Below are positions 1 to 13,060 of a DNA stretch of 64,000 bases, piece after piece. The stretch is from Gymnogyps californianus (lineage: Eukaryota; Chordata; Aves; Accipitriformes; Cathartidae): assembly GCF_018139145.2 (NCBI RefSeq), contig NC_059480.1:16368428-16432427 (forward strand), given 5' to 3'. Numbering within the stretch: position 1 is the stretch's first letter; the number at the start of each line of letters is the position of its first letter. The translations under genes and the position numbers were made by a program. The notes under the pieces were generated by a model that saw nothing but the letters and a program-made list of their open reading frames with translations, did no database searches and had not been told where the DNA came from.

Positions 1-3000
1 CCTTTTTTTTTTTTCTTCACTTTTATGCTGCCAAATTCATCCAAAGTAGGAGCCAAATCTCTACCAACACACCAAGCATTTCACATTCACCTCATATTCT
101 TTCTGATCAAGTGGAAATAACTCCAGAAAGCAGGGGGAACTCAGTCCACAGCACTCCTTGCTCGTAATGCATTTGACTTGAACCAAGTATCAGGCTCAGC
201 AGTGACAAATCAGGACATAAGGTGGCATTATTTCCCTTCCTTAACTGTCTGCAGGGCCAGAGTCCAGATCTGCATGTCAATAGTGCTACAACTTTGCTAC
301 AAACAAGCTGTTTGGTATTCCAGAAACACACACAAAAAAAAAGAAAAAAAAAAAAAGAAAAAAAAAAGAGAAAATCAAGTCAGTACCAAGATGCATTCAG
401 AATACTACACAAAGCCAAATCCTGACTCCTCCCCAACTTAACATTTTCCCTGAATACTGTGTGTTTAAAGTGGTCTGACTGAAAGCATCACTATTAGGCT
501 TATAGTGCATTAACTGTAGAGGACTTCTAAAATAACATATTGAAAATCTGGACTTCATTTGTATCCTTGACTCAGTGTTCAGCTGTGATTGCCCACAGCA
601 GGAACTCCTATCAGATTTATACAGATGCTTGGAAGAAGAAATGAGAAAACAGTTGCAAAGGATACAGAAACTTGGTTTGCATGTTCATCTACTTTCAGTT
701 CACACAGAGGATTTGAAACTTCTTTTTTTTTTTAAGAGAGTATATAGCTGTACATTTCAGGTATAGGCTTGAAACTACAAAACAGGGAACCAACTTTTCC
801 CTCGTCTTGCCCAACATTTGTGGTGTATTTGGATTGAGAACTATCTTTTTTGTCTAATATCAGATTTTTAGTATGACCTGACTTAGTTCAAACCTAGAAA
901 CTAGAGGAATAAGCCTAGAAGAGACATAAGAAGGCAAAAGGCAGTTCAAGTGCTGACTGCTGGGTCTGCAAAGAATGCACCATCCCAAGAGCTGGCAATG
1001 CACACTTACTTACTCGAGAATATCCTAGCATCCTGCAGAGCTCAGTATTGCTCCAATACTTCTCAGCATTTTTATCAATAACCTCGTAATAAACGTAAGA
1101 GCTCTGATAATAAAACGTACAGATCTCTTTAAGTAATAAACATTAGAAAGTGGTCTAAACCGCTCTGGGAGCTGGACCCATTCAAACAAAATTCATTTTA
1201 CTACCTGCATATGCAAAATTGAGGGAAAGTACAATACTCTGGACAGCAGCGGTGCTTAGAAGGAACTGGAGAACACAGTGGGCAAGAAACTCAACATAAA
1301 TTCCTCCTACACTGTTGGGACAAAAGGGAAAAAAGTTAAAGTTAAGGATGTGTGGAGAGAAGGAGGGTGCTCTGTGTAAAAACAGGGGGGCTGTGGTTTG
1401 GGGAGACACTGGTGGGTTAAGTATAAAAATAATACCAACTGGTTATAGACACAGGGGACTGCAATCTGGCAGAGGCGGAGAGAGATCAGTCTGTTCAGTT
1501 TACCAAAAAAGACAACTGGGATGAGACCAACAGCCACGTGTGAGCAAGTTTCCAGTTCCAGGTACATACAGGATCTTTCATTCAACAGTTGGAAGCTACT
1601 GCTCACACAATGGAAAGAAGGTGAAAACTTTTAATAACAACATTGGTTAAACACTGGAACTGTCTCTCACACAGCGACCCCCTCCCCTAGTAACTCAAAA
1701 TCAGGGCAAGCGCCTTTTGGGAGAGGATGTTTTAATCACGTACAAAACCTCAATGTCGAGAGAACTAAGACAAAAACTGACAAAGCTATATGGTGTCAGA
1801 GGCAAGGCGGTCCCTTTTGGGTTTAAAGCTCTGTAAACACGTGATTCTACAAAACACAAAGTTCACTGCAATATCCCCAAATATCCAGATGCATTCATTC
1901 ATTTCTCCTGATAAAATACTCTCATGTTTTATTTTTTTATTATGCATTTGGCATGAAACTCACATATGTAAGGTCCGCATCTGTATCAATACAGGCTTAC
2001 AGAGGAAAAGCTTGCCAGGTGTAACACAATCAGTGTTCTCATCTGCAAATCTTGTGCCACTTGAACACTGAGCCATGGGGTCCAGAAATAAGCAAAAGTG
2101 GGAAGCACCTATTTAAAAACCATCAGAAATTCAAGACAGCTCTGAAAAGGGTTTGTTTGTGTTTGGTTACCGTGGTGGTGGCAGCTGGGGTAAGCTCTAA
2201 TTGCATCTGATCCATTTCACTACTTTTCAGTAAAGGGGCTCATCACAGTCCAAGAGATGCCAAGTACAAAGGCAAATTTAAATAAACACTTATCTCTGGT
2301 TCCATTAATCATGAGCTCCTGACGACTTTTGGAACCCACTCTCTTCTTCCCCTATCTTGCTGCAGCTCTGAAGGGCCTCTTTTATCAGGTCCATTCAGCC
2401 AGGACCACCATCTCCATGAAAGCACCCTGCGTGGCACCAGCTCACTGTTAGACATGGCTCGATTTCATTTCATTCCATCACCAAGAGTCCCCTGACATGG
2501 TTATTAATCATGGCCTCACTGACAGGGCGCTGAACTGTCTGGAGATGAAACTTCACATTCCCATCCAGGGCTCCCCAGGTAGGACGTGGAATTTGTTTCA
2601 TCTTTGTATAACCAAGAAATGGAGCATATTAGGGGAGTGAATTAACCCCAACTTCAGGTTCATAAAGGTGTCCCTGCTCTGTTTAATTAAATCTGTCTTA
2701 AAACCTCCTAATCCCAAACTAAAGACTTAATAATGTTCAGGAACCTCTTTTTCCTTACAATATATTGCTATAATCTGCTGACAGCTTAATATTGAAATAA
2801 ACATGCTGCTCCTCTACCTGACCTGGCCAGTACAAAGACCAAAAACCACATGACTAAGACCAGCTTCTCCTAAAATGGCAAGCACACAGTGCACCACGGA
2901 CGCTGTATGCCATTAGTCTAAAAACCTTTTAATTTAATGCCACAAAGTAAGTGTCAAAGATTGGCCAAAACATAAAATAAAAAATAAAAATCAGGCGTGG

Positions 3001-6000
3001 AAACAAAAACAGGGTGTGAAGGTTTGATTCTTTCTCTGAACATGTCCTTTTAGACTGAAGACGGCAAACCCTTAGCCATGGGTTTTGAGTATTAGACATT
3101 CCTTTGAGAGATTCTTGAGGCACCGAATATCAACCCAGGTCTGTGTTTCATAGTGGCCAGAGAGAAGCTCTGCTCAGGCTCTTCAAATTTGGTGGGAAAT
3201 CCAATTTTGCAATTCCTTCTTAAAAAAGTGAAGGCGGCTTGTTTCAGATTATGATTAGCAAAATTCAGACTTAGATCAGAGCATCCTTCCCTCCATTAAA
3301 ACACAAGTGGCTGGATTCGGGATTTTGGTACCAGAACTGAAGTATCCTGGAATATTGATCTCAGCATTCGTTTAGTCCCAAGAGGTACGAAACCATCATC
3401 AGAACTTTAGAAGACAGCTTGTGGAAAGCAGAGTGACTCCACATGAGAACTTTAAGGAGGCAACCATATCAAGAGAAAAACAGTGTGATCCAGCATTGGA
3501 GAAGAAAGACAGGAGGAATAAAGCACAGACGTACAAAGGCAGCAAGGCAGGCTGTAAGGACTCCCAGTCCATACTTAAAGTGACTCATGGGAGGCAGACC
3601 AATTCCTGTTGTTCTCCTTCCCATATCCATGCTTACATCCAGATCCAAATGAGGAAGGCTACAACTTTCAGTGCCTCTCCCTTCCTAAGATCTCCTGCTA
3701 TGCCTCAGAGACAGAAGACAGGGAGAAATGTAGAAGACTTGGACACGGCAAATGCTGCATCCAAAGAGAACATGCAGCAGATGGAAACGCTTTCTACTCT
3801 TTCTTTCCCTAAGAGGATTATTTCAGCAGGGCCTGGCTGGCGTCTGCACCCGAGCTAAGCACCAGTGACCACGCCAGCCAGCCTTACCCTCCTGTCAAAG
3901 GGTTTCATTAAGGCTTTGGTTCCCTGTTGCTTTCATGGCGGCTTGCACGTGCTCACTAAATATCCTGCATCCACTTCCAAGGTATTTGCTGATACAGAAA
4001 TCTCTTCCTCCCCCCTTGCCCCTCCTCCCAAGGACCTGGGGCCACAGCACAAGTCACCATCCTGCTGAGAAATTTTCATTACACAAGGATGGGACAGAGG
4101 ACTCAAGCTGAATGTGTATTATCAGAGAAGGAAAGACCTTACAACTGTACATCGTGTCTACTCCTCTGACCATGCCATCAGTCAGTTAAGAGTGCATGTA
4201 AGGCATGCAGAGCACAGCAAACAGTAACAAACCGCTTCTCCTCATGCACTGCTCGTGTTGTGGAATAACCAGATGAATTGCTGCTCGACCAGCTCTGGGC
4301 GCTACTGCACCGGCTGCAGAGCCACACCACAGGTTGGCACCTTGGGGCCACTGTCTGGGTTTCCCTCCTTGCTGAAGAGATATTTCAAACCTTAGAACTA
4401 AATAAAAATTCCCATATCCCAAAGACTGAAGACAGACATCTGTATTCCCTCTTTCCCAACCTATCTTGCCCTCAGGCCTGCCTCTGCCCTGCTTCCTCAG
4501 ACAGCCAGAACAGCCGTGCAGGCCCAAGGGGGTGAGATCCGTTTGGCTCAATACAGGGAAGTCAAAGGACAGTCCCACCCATTTTAAATAACACCACAAA
4601 TGTTTCATCTAGTTTTGAGACAAAGTGAGGGATTTTCATCATTAAGCTCAGAGGGAGAAAAGTCAAAATCCTTCTCTTCAGTCACACAAGTAAATCCATC
4701 CAGCTGCAGAGAATGACATACTGTGGTCCCAGAGTCTGCAAGTAGGGAGGATGGATGTCCCCAGATATTTAGCTCCCCAGCATCCCAGGAATGAGGGATA
4801 GCTCTACCCATCTCTATTCAGGTAAGACTAAGCATCAATACTTCCAGGAGAATCATTCAATGAATCTACCTGGGAACCAGCTCATTCCTTTAATCCCATT
4901 TCTCTGTTACCAGCTCGCATAAAACCAGGAGAAAGGCTTGTCTCTGACTGTACAGATAACTTAAAGGCACTTACAAAATGTAGCATATAAAAATGCATGT
5001 ACTCTTTCAGAACAATCATCACTTTTTAAAAATCACTTATAAATCCCATTCAATTAAAAGCACGGATTCTGGCTTCAATTTTATGTTACTGTAGTAGCAA
5101 CTACAGCTCAAGGCAGGAACCAAAGCATCAGACAAGTTGAATACATCATCTGATGTGAAACTCCCAATGTTTTTTTCAGTATTTCTCACACGTGATGCCT
5201 GCCTCTTCTACAGATGTTCAATAAGAGAGCTCAAAATGTAATCATAAGTTGTGATATTTGGAAAGAATATTTTTTTTTCGAAACACTAGAAATCTTTTGA
5301 TGAAAACCCCTCAGTCATTTGGAAAATAAGAACTATCGATACTTGAGTGTCTTCCTTTTCTTTTATTCTACCCCAATTTCCATTCTGTCACTGGAGAAGC
5401 CATACTTTGTTGCTTTTTATTTTGAAGACTTTTTTTTTTCTTCCCTCTTTCCAAAGATTGAAAAATTCGGAGAACCCAAAAAATGTTAGCAAAACTGTTA
5501 ATTTTGGGGACGAACGAGGAAAAGTGGTAGCCTGTAAAGTGCTGGATCAGATCCAATAAGATAGCTTTGAATTTCTATGGTGCGCCACACATGGGAAAGT
5601 CAAAGAGACTGTAAAAATATTTATATTTCCTATTTAAAAGTCAGAGAATATTAAAAAAAAAACCCTATTTCCATTTTAAACAGTTTATATTACATTGTGT
5701 TTTTCACTTGATTCTTCCTAAAGCTTTAAATTTCTTATTTGCCAAAATGTTCAAAGAATAAACCCCTCCAGAAGCACTTAGGAAAGTATACATTTGTAAA
5801 CCCAGCACTGCTGGAACTGTCACAGCAGTTACGCCAATTATATTGTTGCATATCAATGGGCTAACTTAAGTACTCTGCGTTTCCATAACCATTTAGTCCT
5901 TTACAAGAGGAACATAAAGACTATATAAGCTAATGCTTGCAAGCTAGGATGCAAAGTAAGTCTTAACTCTAGGGTTAAATTAAGGATCCAACTTTTAGCA

Positions 6001-8150
6001 AAAACAAATATCCAAGCAACAGTAATAAATATGATAATCTGACATATTTATAGGTATCAGATTACCTGTACGTGAATGCACATACTGCAGATAAACATAT
6101 GCTACAAACTGCCGATATAAACTGTAATTCACAAGTGACTGGATGCGGTGTGTCTGTAATCTAAGTCTTAAATACAAGACTACCTCAGTGATAGAAGGGT
6201 ATTTCATGACTAGTGGTTGCCTGAGGTGGCTTAAGGCACATTTCACTTGCGTCTCAGACAGTATGGCACATTTCTGAGAGCACAGACGAACGCTATCATC
6301 TCTTTTGGATGCCCTCATCTGCCCCAGAGGGCAAGAAGCCCAAGCAGAGTCAATCAGGACTCAGTCCTGACGCTCACTCAGTCTGGACAGGATCCATAAG
6401 CACAACAGGTCCAGCCACAGGGTAGGAGCAGAGCACACCACTAACATTTGCTAGTGCTGGCCCTGAGCACTTCTGAGACACAGCCCAGTAATTCCTGAGC
6501 ATCCTGGCTCCCCACCTCTAAAACGCAGACAGTAAACAATATTTAGAAAGGGCACCCTAAAGTCAGCACTTGGCATTAAAGTGCAGTTTTCTGATAAAAT
6601 CTTGAGATGCAACACTAGCAATGTAACACAGACCTTCTTCTAGCCCTCTCCTTATTTATGTCACAGCATCTTAACTTCCTGAAAAATCTCTGGGTTTTTG
6701 GCCTCACATCCACCCCTCCCAATATGGATCTTGTAAACTCACTGTGAAAATCACCTTGAAACATGGTCTGCCAGACTAATAATGTTTAAGAAACAACCAC
6801 AAGAGTCACTACTGATTAAAGCCCAACCCCACAATGGGGATGTTTTTAAGAATATGAAGTTATATATGGTTACATGTGTGCAATATATGCATAACGCCTT
6901 TGTCCAATTCCATTGTATTGTAAACAAGTACCTATGCCATAAGGGAAAGTCACCAGTATGAACCCGCATTGCACACAGCACCACATTCTGCTTTATATGC
7001 ACAAATCCCAGCATAAAGGCAGATGGAGGGGCCAGTTGTGCTAAGCCCAGGTGATTATGTCACAGGTTTAGGGTTTTGTTTTACATTTTCTTTACCAGCA
7101 AACTGTCCATTAACTTTTCTGAGAGCAGAAAGCAAAAGGAGAGGAATTTGTGAAGTCGGTAGTCCATATGGCTGGTAGCGAGTTAATCTGCGTCTAAGCA
7201 GCAGGTAGCATGAGCCAGGCTGTCTGTTGGAGTTGTTAGTAACCTAGGGGCAGATCATGGAACAGCAGGGAAGAGGATAAACTCAGCCTACAAATACAGT
7301 CAGGAATGTGGCAGGAAATTATTTTTTAAAACATACTCTGAAGCATAATAGCAACAATCAGACGGTCAGACCGTGTGTATGAAATCTATCTGGGCGCAGG
7401 GCACACAACAGCAGTGCACACAAGTGTGTGACAAAACTGATTGGGCATATACGCCTGTGTCCATATATACAGATATTAAAAAACATACACTGTTCAAATA
7501 AAAAATACATGCCCAGAGTATATCTAGACAAACATTGCTTTCCCCTACAATTCTAAGCAAAACAAGAATAATTTATTTGCTTATGCTTCATGCAAACCAT
7601 CTGCCAAATAGCCTTATAAAATTATTAATTATGTCAACACCAAAGAACAAAAGGCAGAATTAGCAGAAACTGAGAAACTGAGGTCATAAGAACAGCACAG
7701 GAGAAAGCCTTTGCACCCCCAGTACAGGCTGTGACACTGGGCAGGGAGTAACATGTGACAGATAGCCAAGAACCAGGTGGCACAGAGGGACACAGCCTAA
7801 GACAACCCGAAGCAGATTTGTAGGGTAGACCAAAATAAGAAGCAAATCATAATTAGATTTTCTAATTTAATTTTGAAAATGTCACTCAATAAGAGTTTTG
7901 ATGTTTTAAGTTTTTTCACCTTTCAAGATGACAATATGACAGCAAACAATTGTCTATGCTGGCACATTTTCTTTTAGTCATCTTTTCTAACTCGTCACTG
8001 GCAAAACCCCAGATAACATTAACCCTCCAGCTATCACCACCTTTAGGATGAGATGGGGCAAACATTGGACAAATTAAGCAACACGACACCACACAGCTGG
8101 ATAATCTGCCCTTATTTTGAGCAGAAGGGGTGAAAGTTAATCAGTTAATC
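1..8150. other. Intergenic DNA, no gene recognised
   Basis: Open frames here are short and their translations look random in composition, including one of 145 codons at 3421-3858. An A-rich tract lies at 334-374. No tRNA, miRNA hairpin or clear transposon was identified. Confidence 0.6.
334..374 (+). repeat. A-rich low-complexity tract
   Basis: Almost pure A interrupted by single G, following a short CA repeat. It could be the tail of a retroposed copy, but no element body is recognisable upstream. Confidence 0.8.
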
Positions 8151-8164
8151 TTTACGACTTTGTA

Positions 8165-8395
8165 GATACAACAGTACCAATGGACCATCTAGCTCTACAA
8201 TCTGTCGTCTTCTGCAGCCAGTAGAGGATGCCCAGAAAAGAATGCAAGAGCAGGGCGATACTTCAGCCATATACTTTTCTAGTCGCAAGGAATTTGCAGC
8301 TCAGGAACTTCTAGAAGCGTTGCCTTTGTATTTAGTACTAGCAATTAGTGCATTAGTAGGACTTCTATTTTAGCCTCAGCAAAGAGCAGCCCTCT
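8165..8395 (+). mobile_element. Old non-LTR retrotransposon relic (CR1/L3-like)
   Basis: Words such as CAATGGACCATCTAGCTC, GCAAGAGCAGGGCGA, GCAGCTCAGGAACTTC and CTTTGTATTTAGTA occur in the order typical of a widespread amniote repeat (consensus recalled as ATGGCCCATCTAGCCC ... AAGAGCAGGG ... GGCTCAGGGACTTCC ... TTTGTGTTTAGTA). It is diverged. Family name is uncertain and the strand is relative to that recalled consensus. Confidence 0.5.
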
Positions 8396-10309
8396 TTACT
8401 GACCATAACAAATTGCAGGACAGTTCAACACAGAGGGAGACATTCGAAACTTCCCATCACAAGTGAGAGCTATTCTTCGCCAAACTTAAGCACCAGAACA
8501 AATCAAACATGACAGATGTCATTTGTATAACATATTAGTGCACTACAGGAAAGCCAGAGCCACTAGTAATGCGTGCTTTATAAAAAGCTCCAGCACAGAC
8601 TGCATAGTTAATAGAAAAGAAAGGAAGCAATAAGGAACTATTTTCATCCAATGATTCTGATCTTCTGTGCAGCCACTTGGAAATACAGAATTTTTTTGCA
8701 AGTGGCAAAATTTTGAAACCTGGGGCAAAAGAAGGCTGCCCTTTTAAATAGGAAAAGTAGTGTCATCTTATCTACAAGGTACCCAACCCCTGAAAAACAG
8801 ATGCTTCTGTCTCATGTGAGTACTAGAACGCTGTTCAGGTCCACACACAAAGCCACGCAGCAGAGAAGTTTTGACAGAAATAACATTCCTTGGGACTAAT
8901 GCCTGTCCCCCAAATTGCAGGATGACAGCAAAAAGGGACAGAGAAGAGCTTCCCTTGAGAACACAGATGGGCTTTGGAGGGGCATTAGGCATAAGCCAAA
9001 TCTTAAGGGGGAAAACACGTCAACCTAAGCGTGAAATAATCTCAAAAGAGGTTCTCCCATGAAGGACCTGCAGTTAGGAATTGACTATATTTTAATTCCA
9101 GCAAATAGGAGGAATAAAGAGTCAGTGGTTGGGCGGAAGTACTGTGTGCTACTCTGTAGATGATCTCTGTATCTGACTACCAAGATTCAGAGGTGCTTGT
9201 CCTAGCACAGAAAGACCCTGTCAGGCATTTTACTGCATCTTAGCCATCTCTCCTCTCTTAAGAAAGGACGTTCTCCTTAGTGGGAAGGAATCTTATCACA
9301 GGTATCCTAGTGAAATGCAGGAGGAGAAATCAGTCTTTAGTGGATGAAGGGAGTAGATCTGAGGTCTGTATACCTTAAACCCTAGCAACTACAGGGCATT
9401 GCCATGTCCTTCACTGCCACAGGTCTGCATGCACTGCCAGCCCTGTCCCAGAGATCAGCGGCACTAGTGATGCAAGTCTCATGAGTGGAGTACCTCAGTA
9501 GCTAATTAGCACAGCTACACACTGTCTGAGCTGAAGATGAACACAAATCTGTTTCCTCACCCTTAACCATCAGACTCCACCTTAGTCACATAGATAACGT
9601 GCCCCCAAAAGACTACATGTTAAGTCTCATCTGAATTTTAAGCTGCATGTGGGACTCAAAGCAAGTAAACTGCTGCTGAACATTCTTTGCCTCCAAAGGG
9701 CTTTCCATTAGTCCTCAAGTTCTGCTTTTCTCCCCTTCTTCAGGTTCAGATGTCCTACATAGATCTGTTCCTTCACACAACCTCTGCAGCTTGTTACCTT
9801 TAATTTGTACAAGCTTTCTCTAGCACTATCCTAGACCTGCAGAGCGATCTCAAAGATGCCAGCCCTCACAGATCACAAATACTGCCATCTTGGTCTTAAA
9901 TTCAATGCAAGATTTCTTCTAATACTTTAGCTCATGCATGAGAAAATTCCTTCCCTCCTTCTGCATTTGCTCCTCTCCCTTAACTCTCAGGTCCTGCAAC
10001 AGGTCAAAATATTTCTTTGCACTGAGATCCACTTGTTTCAGGTGAGTAAGGAGGAGAAAAAGGAGAAGTAGCTCTTCAGAGGGCTGGTTGCAATTCTGTG
10101 TGCCTGTCCTGGTATCACTCAGGCATGCACAGGCAGTGTAGGGGCAGAGTTTGACCTTGTAGGTAAATGATTTTGTCAGGTATCTCAGCTGACACTGCCC
10201 AAGCTACCCAAAGGGAGACAACATTGAGATCCCTGACACTTCCATACTGACTGCACAGCTCCCATCTCTGATGGGCCAAGAGTGCTTTGCACTGCTCAGT
10301 TCTTTAAAG

Positions 10310-10640
10310 AACAAATGGAAAACTGTCAAGTTAATGGGGAGGTTTTGTGCATGCTAATTATAACACACAAAACCCCATTGTTTGTGTCCAAGGCTGGGTC
10401 ACACTCTGTTGTTACAAAGCTTTTGTAACTCTACTAATGCCTTTAATATAAGCTCCTATTAATTGTATATTCAACTTAATTCCTAAGCTCAGTGCTACTG
10501 GATTGCACTAGCCAGGCAGCTGACTGTAATTACAGTGTGCTTATAGTGTGCTTAACCCGCATTTATAAAGCACGTTAATTCTCATGATTCTGTTTTAATT
10601 TGGTGCAGGATTGACAGCCTTTTGATTCTGCTCCACAGAT
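10310..10640. promoter_or_regulatory. Candidate conserved non-coding element
   Basis: AT-rich unique sequence with dense homeodomain-like TAATTA, forkhead-like TTTGTG and TTATAAA words, no low complexity and no open frame. The look is that of a developmental enhancer, but no alignment was possible. Confidence 0.2.
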
Positions 10641-12599
10641 CAGCTCTAGCATGAGCAGCAGCCAGGTAAATACACTGTGCTATCCAGCTAACGTGACTCT
10701 CTCTTGCTCTGGAAGAAGGTGACACGGTGCTTCATCCTCCCTTGGCTAACTGGAACTACACTATCCCTCCAGCTCTCTGCAAGCTGTCTTTTTTCTTGTA
10801 CATACTGGCTCATTAGAAATCTTTATCTCCAAAGCAACCACCTCGTTAGAAGGCATAAACAGGAGTCCAGAGCAAACAGGAGTTCCTATGATTGCCACAG
10901 CCACTGAGGGATCTACAGCCTTCTAAACAGACTTCCCCTGTCCATGAAGTCCCATAGTTCCAGGTCACTATGCAATATTTCAGCCATTCTAGAAACTAGA
11001 CAAAGTATTTCCTCAGCTGTTTCAGAACAGTTTTGAACTGTATCTACAGATGACTGTAGATCAAGGGAAACACCACTTTGCCTATTTGCTTTTTTGTCTA
11101 TACTGAAAACCTCAGAGAAGCACTGATAAAATCCAGCACGTTGCATAAATCTGGAGAGAAGCCAATACCTCATTTACTCAGTTGGCTGTCAGCCCGTATG
11201 AATTGCCATTTTTGAATGACTTAAGAGCACTGAGGCATACAAGTCTTCCTGGTGCTATTGCCATGAGTTATAATAGGATCACGGTGCACACTACTTATGT
11301 GCTCTAGAGGACAAGATGAGGGTAGGCCACACAGAACAGAGACATGTTGAAACTTTAGGATGACAATTGTGGCTTGGCTGTATCCAGCACCATCTCCACC
11401 TCCCTGACACTCCAATTAGCAGGTAGCTCCTACCTACAAAAGTTCTCCTGGCTAACAAAGTCTCTTCACAGCAGGTCCTGTTTTACCTTCCCTCCCCCTC
11501 ACCCCCCTTGGTTGTTCAGGAAATAATAAATAGCAAATAGAGAAAGTCCTACGGGGAGACACTAGAAAGATCAGGGATCTGGATACCATGAAAGAAGAAG
11601 AAAATAATGTGGTGTTTGCTCTGAAGAAGATTTCAGGAAGGTATCAAATATGGAAAAAGTTGCTGAAAGAGGAAAGGGAATTAATTTTATGTTCAACGAG
11701 CACAGGACATGAAGCAATAGACTTAAATTGCAACAAGGATGGTTTAAATTAAACATCAAGAAAAATCTCTGCAGGTAAGAACAGTGGCATGCTAGAACTG
11801 GTTGGCACGAGATCTTCCATTCTTCTCTTTTTTAAGAGCTGGCTAGGCAAACACCCATCAGGCACAGCTTAGGTAAAGAGCAGCTCATTTTAGGGCATAC
11901 AGACATGCCTACTGGCTTCCCAGGATTTCTTACAGCCATCTTTTCTATGATCCTTTTAACCTTTATATTACCTTTCTGTGTGTGTCTGACTATTTCTCTC
12001 TTATTAGCTTTTCCTTTGGCAAAAACAGTTTTAAGTGGTAACCTATGCTCTTATTATACAACTTAATGCCAATATCCAATCTTTCTCTCATTCATGTTTC
12101 CCCTCTTGAAAAAGATATAAATAAAAATCCCTTTATTTATTCATGCAACTACGCTGAAATATTTTCAGTCAAAATGTTCTTTGAAATAAAATGAACTTAC
12201 GTACGAAATGCTAACTTCCAAAAAACTTCACTTTTTTTTCAACTTATCATTTTAGAAGACAGTTTTCAGCAAAAAGGACTTAACCTTTGACTTATCTTTT
12301 CACAAGAAAAAAAGTAACTTCCTAACTTGAAGTAGTGATTGCAATGTTCCTTTTATTATTCCTTTTTGGCATTTCCTGCATTAAACTCTCTGTTAACATA
12401 TCATTTTGATTTCTTTACTTTTAAAAGATGATTATGTATTTTTTCAGAAAACAAAGGCAACCAAAATATATGGACTGAAAGTGTTTACGTTGTATACTAG
12501 ACCATTGCCCATGCATATGAGCACGTTTAAACACACGCACCAGTAATAATATCGCAACTTTACACATTGAGAACCTGCTTAATCTCTGTTTAACGAAAT

Positions 12600-13060
12600 C
12601 CAAACAGGGAAGCCCTCTGTCCCCAAATGCTGCTCTGCCTTTATCCCAACAGGCAGGCTCTGGGCTTCTCCGTAGACGTGATTACTGCTGTCCAATTCTT
12701 TGCCTTTCTCGCAGGGCCATTCTCTTTAGGCAGGATGACTCATTAGCCTCCATCCCCGGCAGGGAGCTGACATCCAAGTAATGAGCTGACAGTCCTCCAG
12801 TGGCTCCCACTACTCCTCCAAGGCTCTGTTTACAAACACAGGCTGTTGCGCCCATAAGGGAGGGGAAGTTGAAAGTCCCCCTGCCAGGCCAGTTTGTTCA
12901 AAATCTTCGGAGCCCTTTAAACAATACCTTTGTAGGGCAAAGATCGGACATATTGCTTGCAGCAGGACGCAAGTCATCCTAATGGCTACATCTGCATTTG
13001 GTGGGAAAGGGAGCAGCAACTGGTATCGAAACAAGAGCGTTGTGACACGGATCCAAGTTT
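12600..13060. promoter_or_regulatory. Candidate enhancer-like element
   Basis: It contains an AP-1-like ATGACTCAT (12735-12743), a forkhead-type TGTTTACAAACA (about 12827-12838), AACAATAC and CTTTGT SOX-like words and an AAAGATCG TCF-like word. It has more CpG than the surrounding DNA. No coding frame is convincing. Confidence 0.25.
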
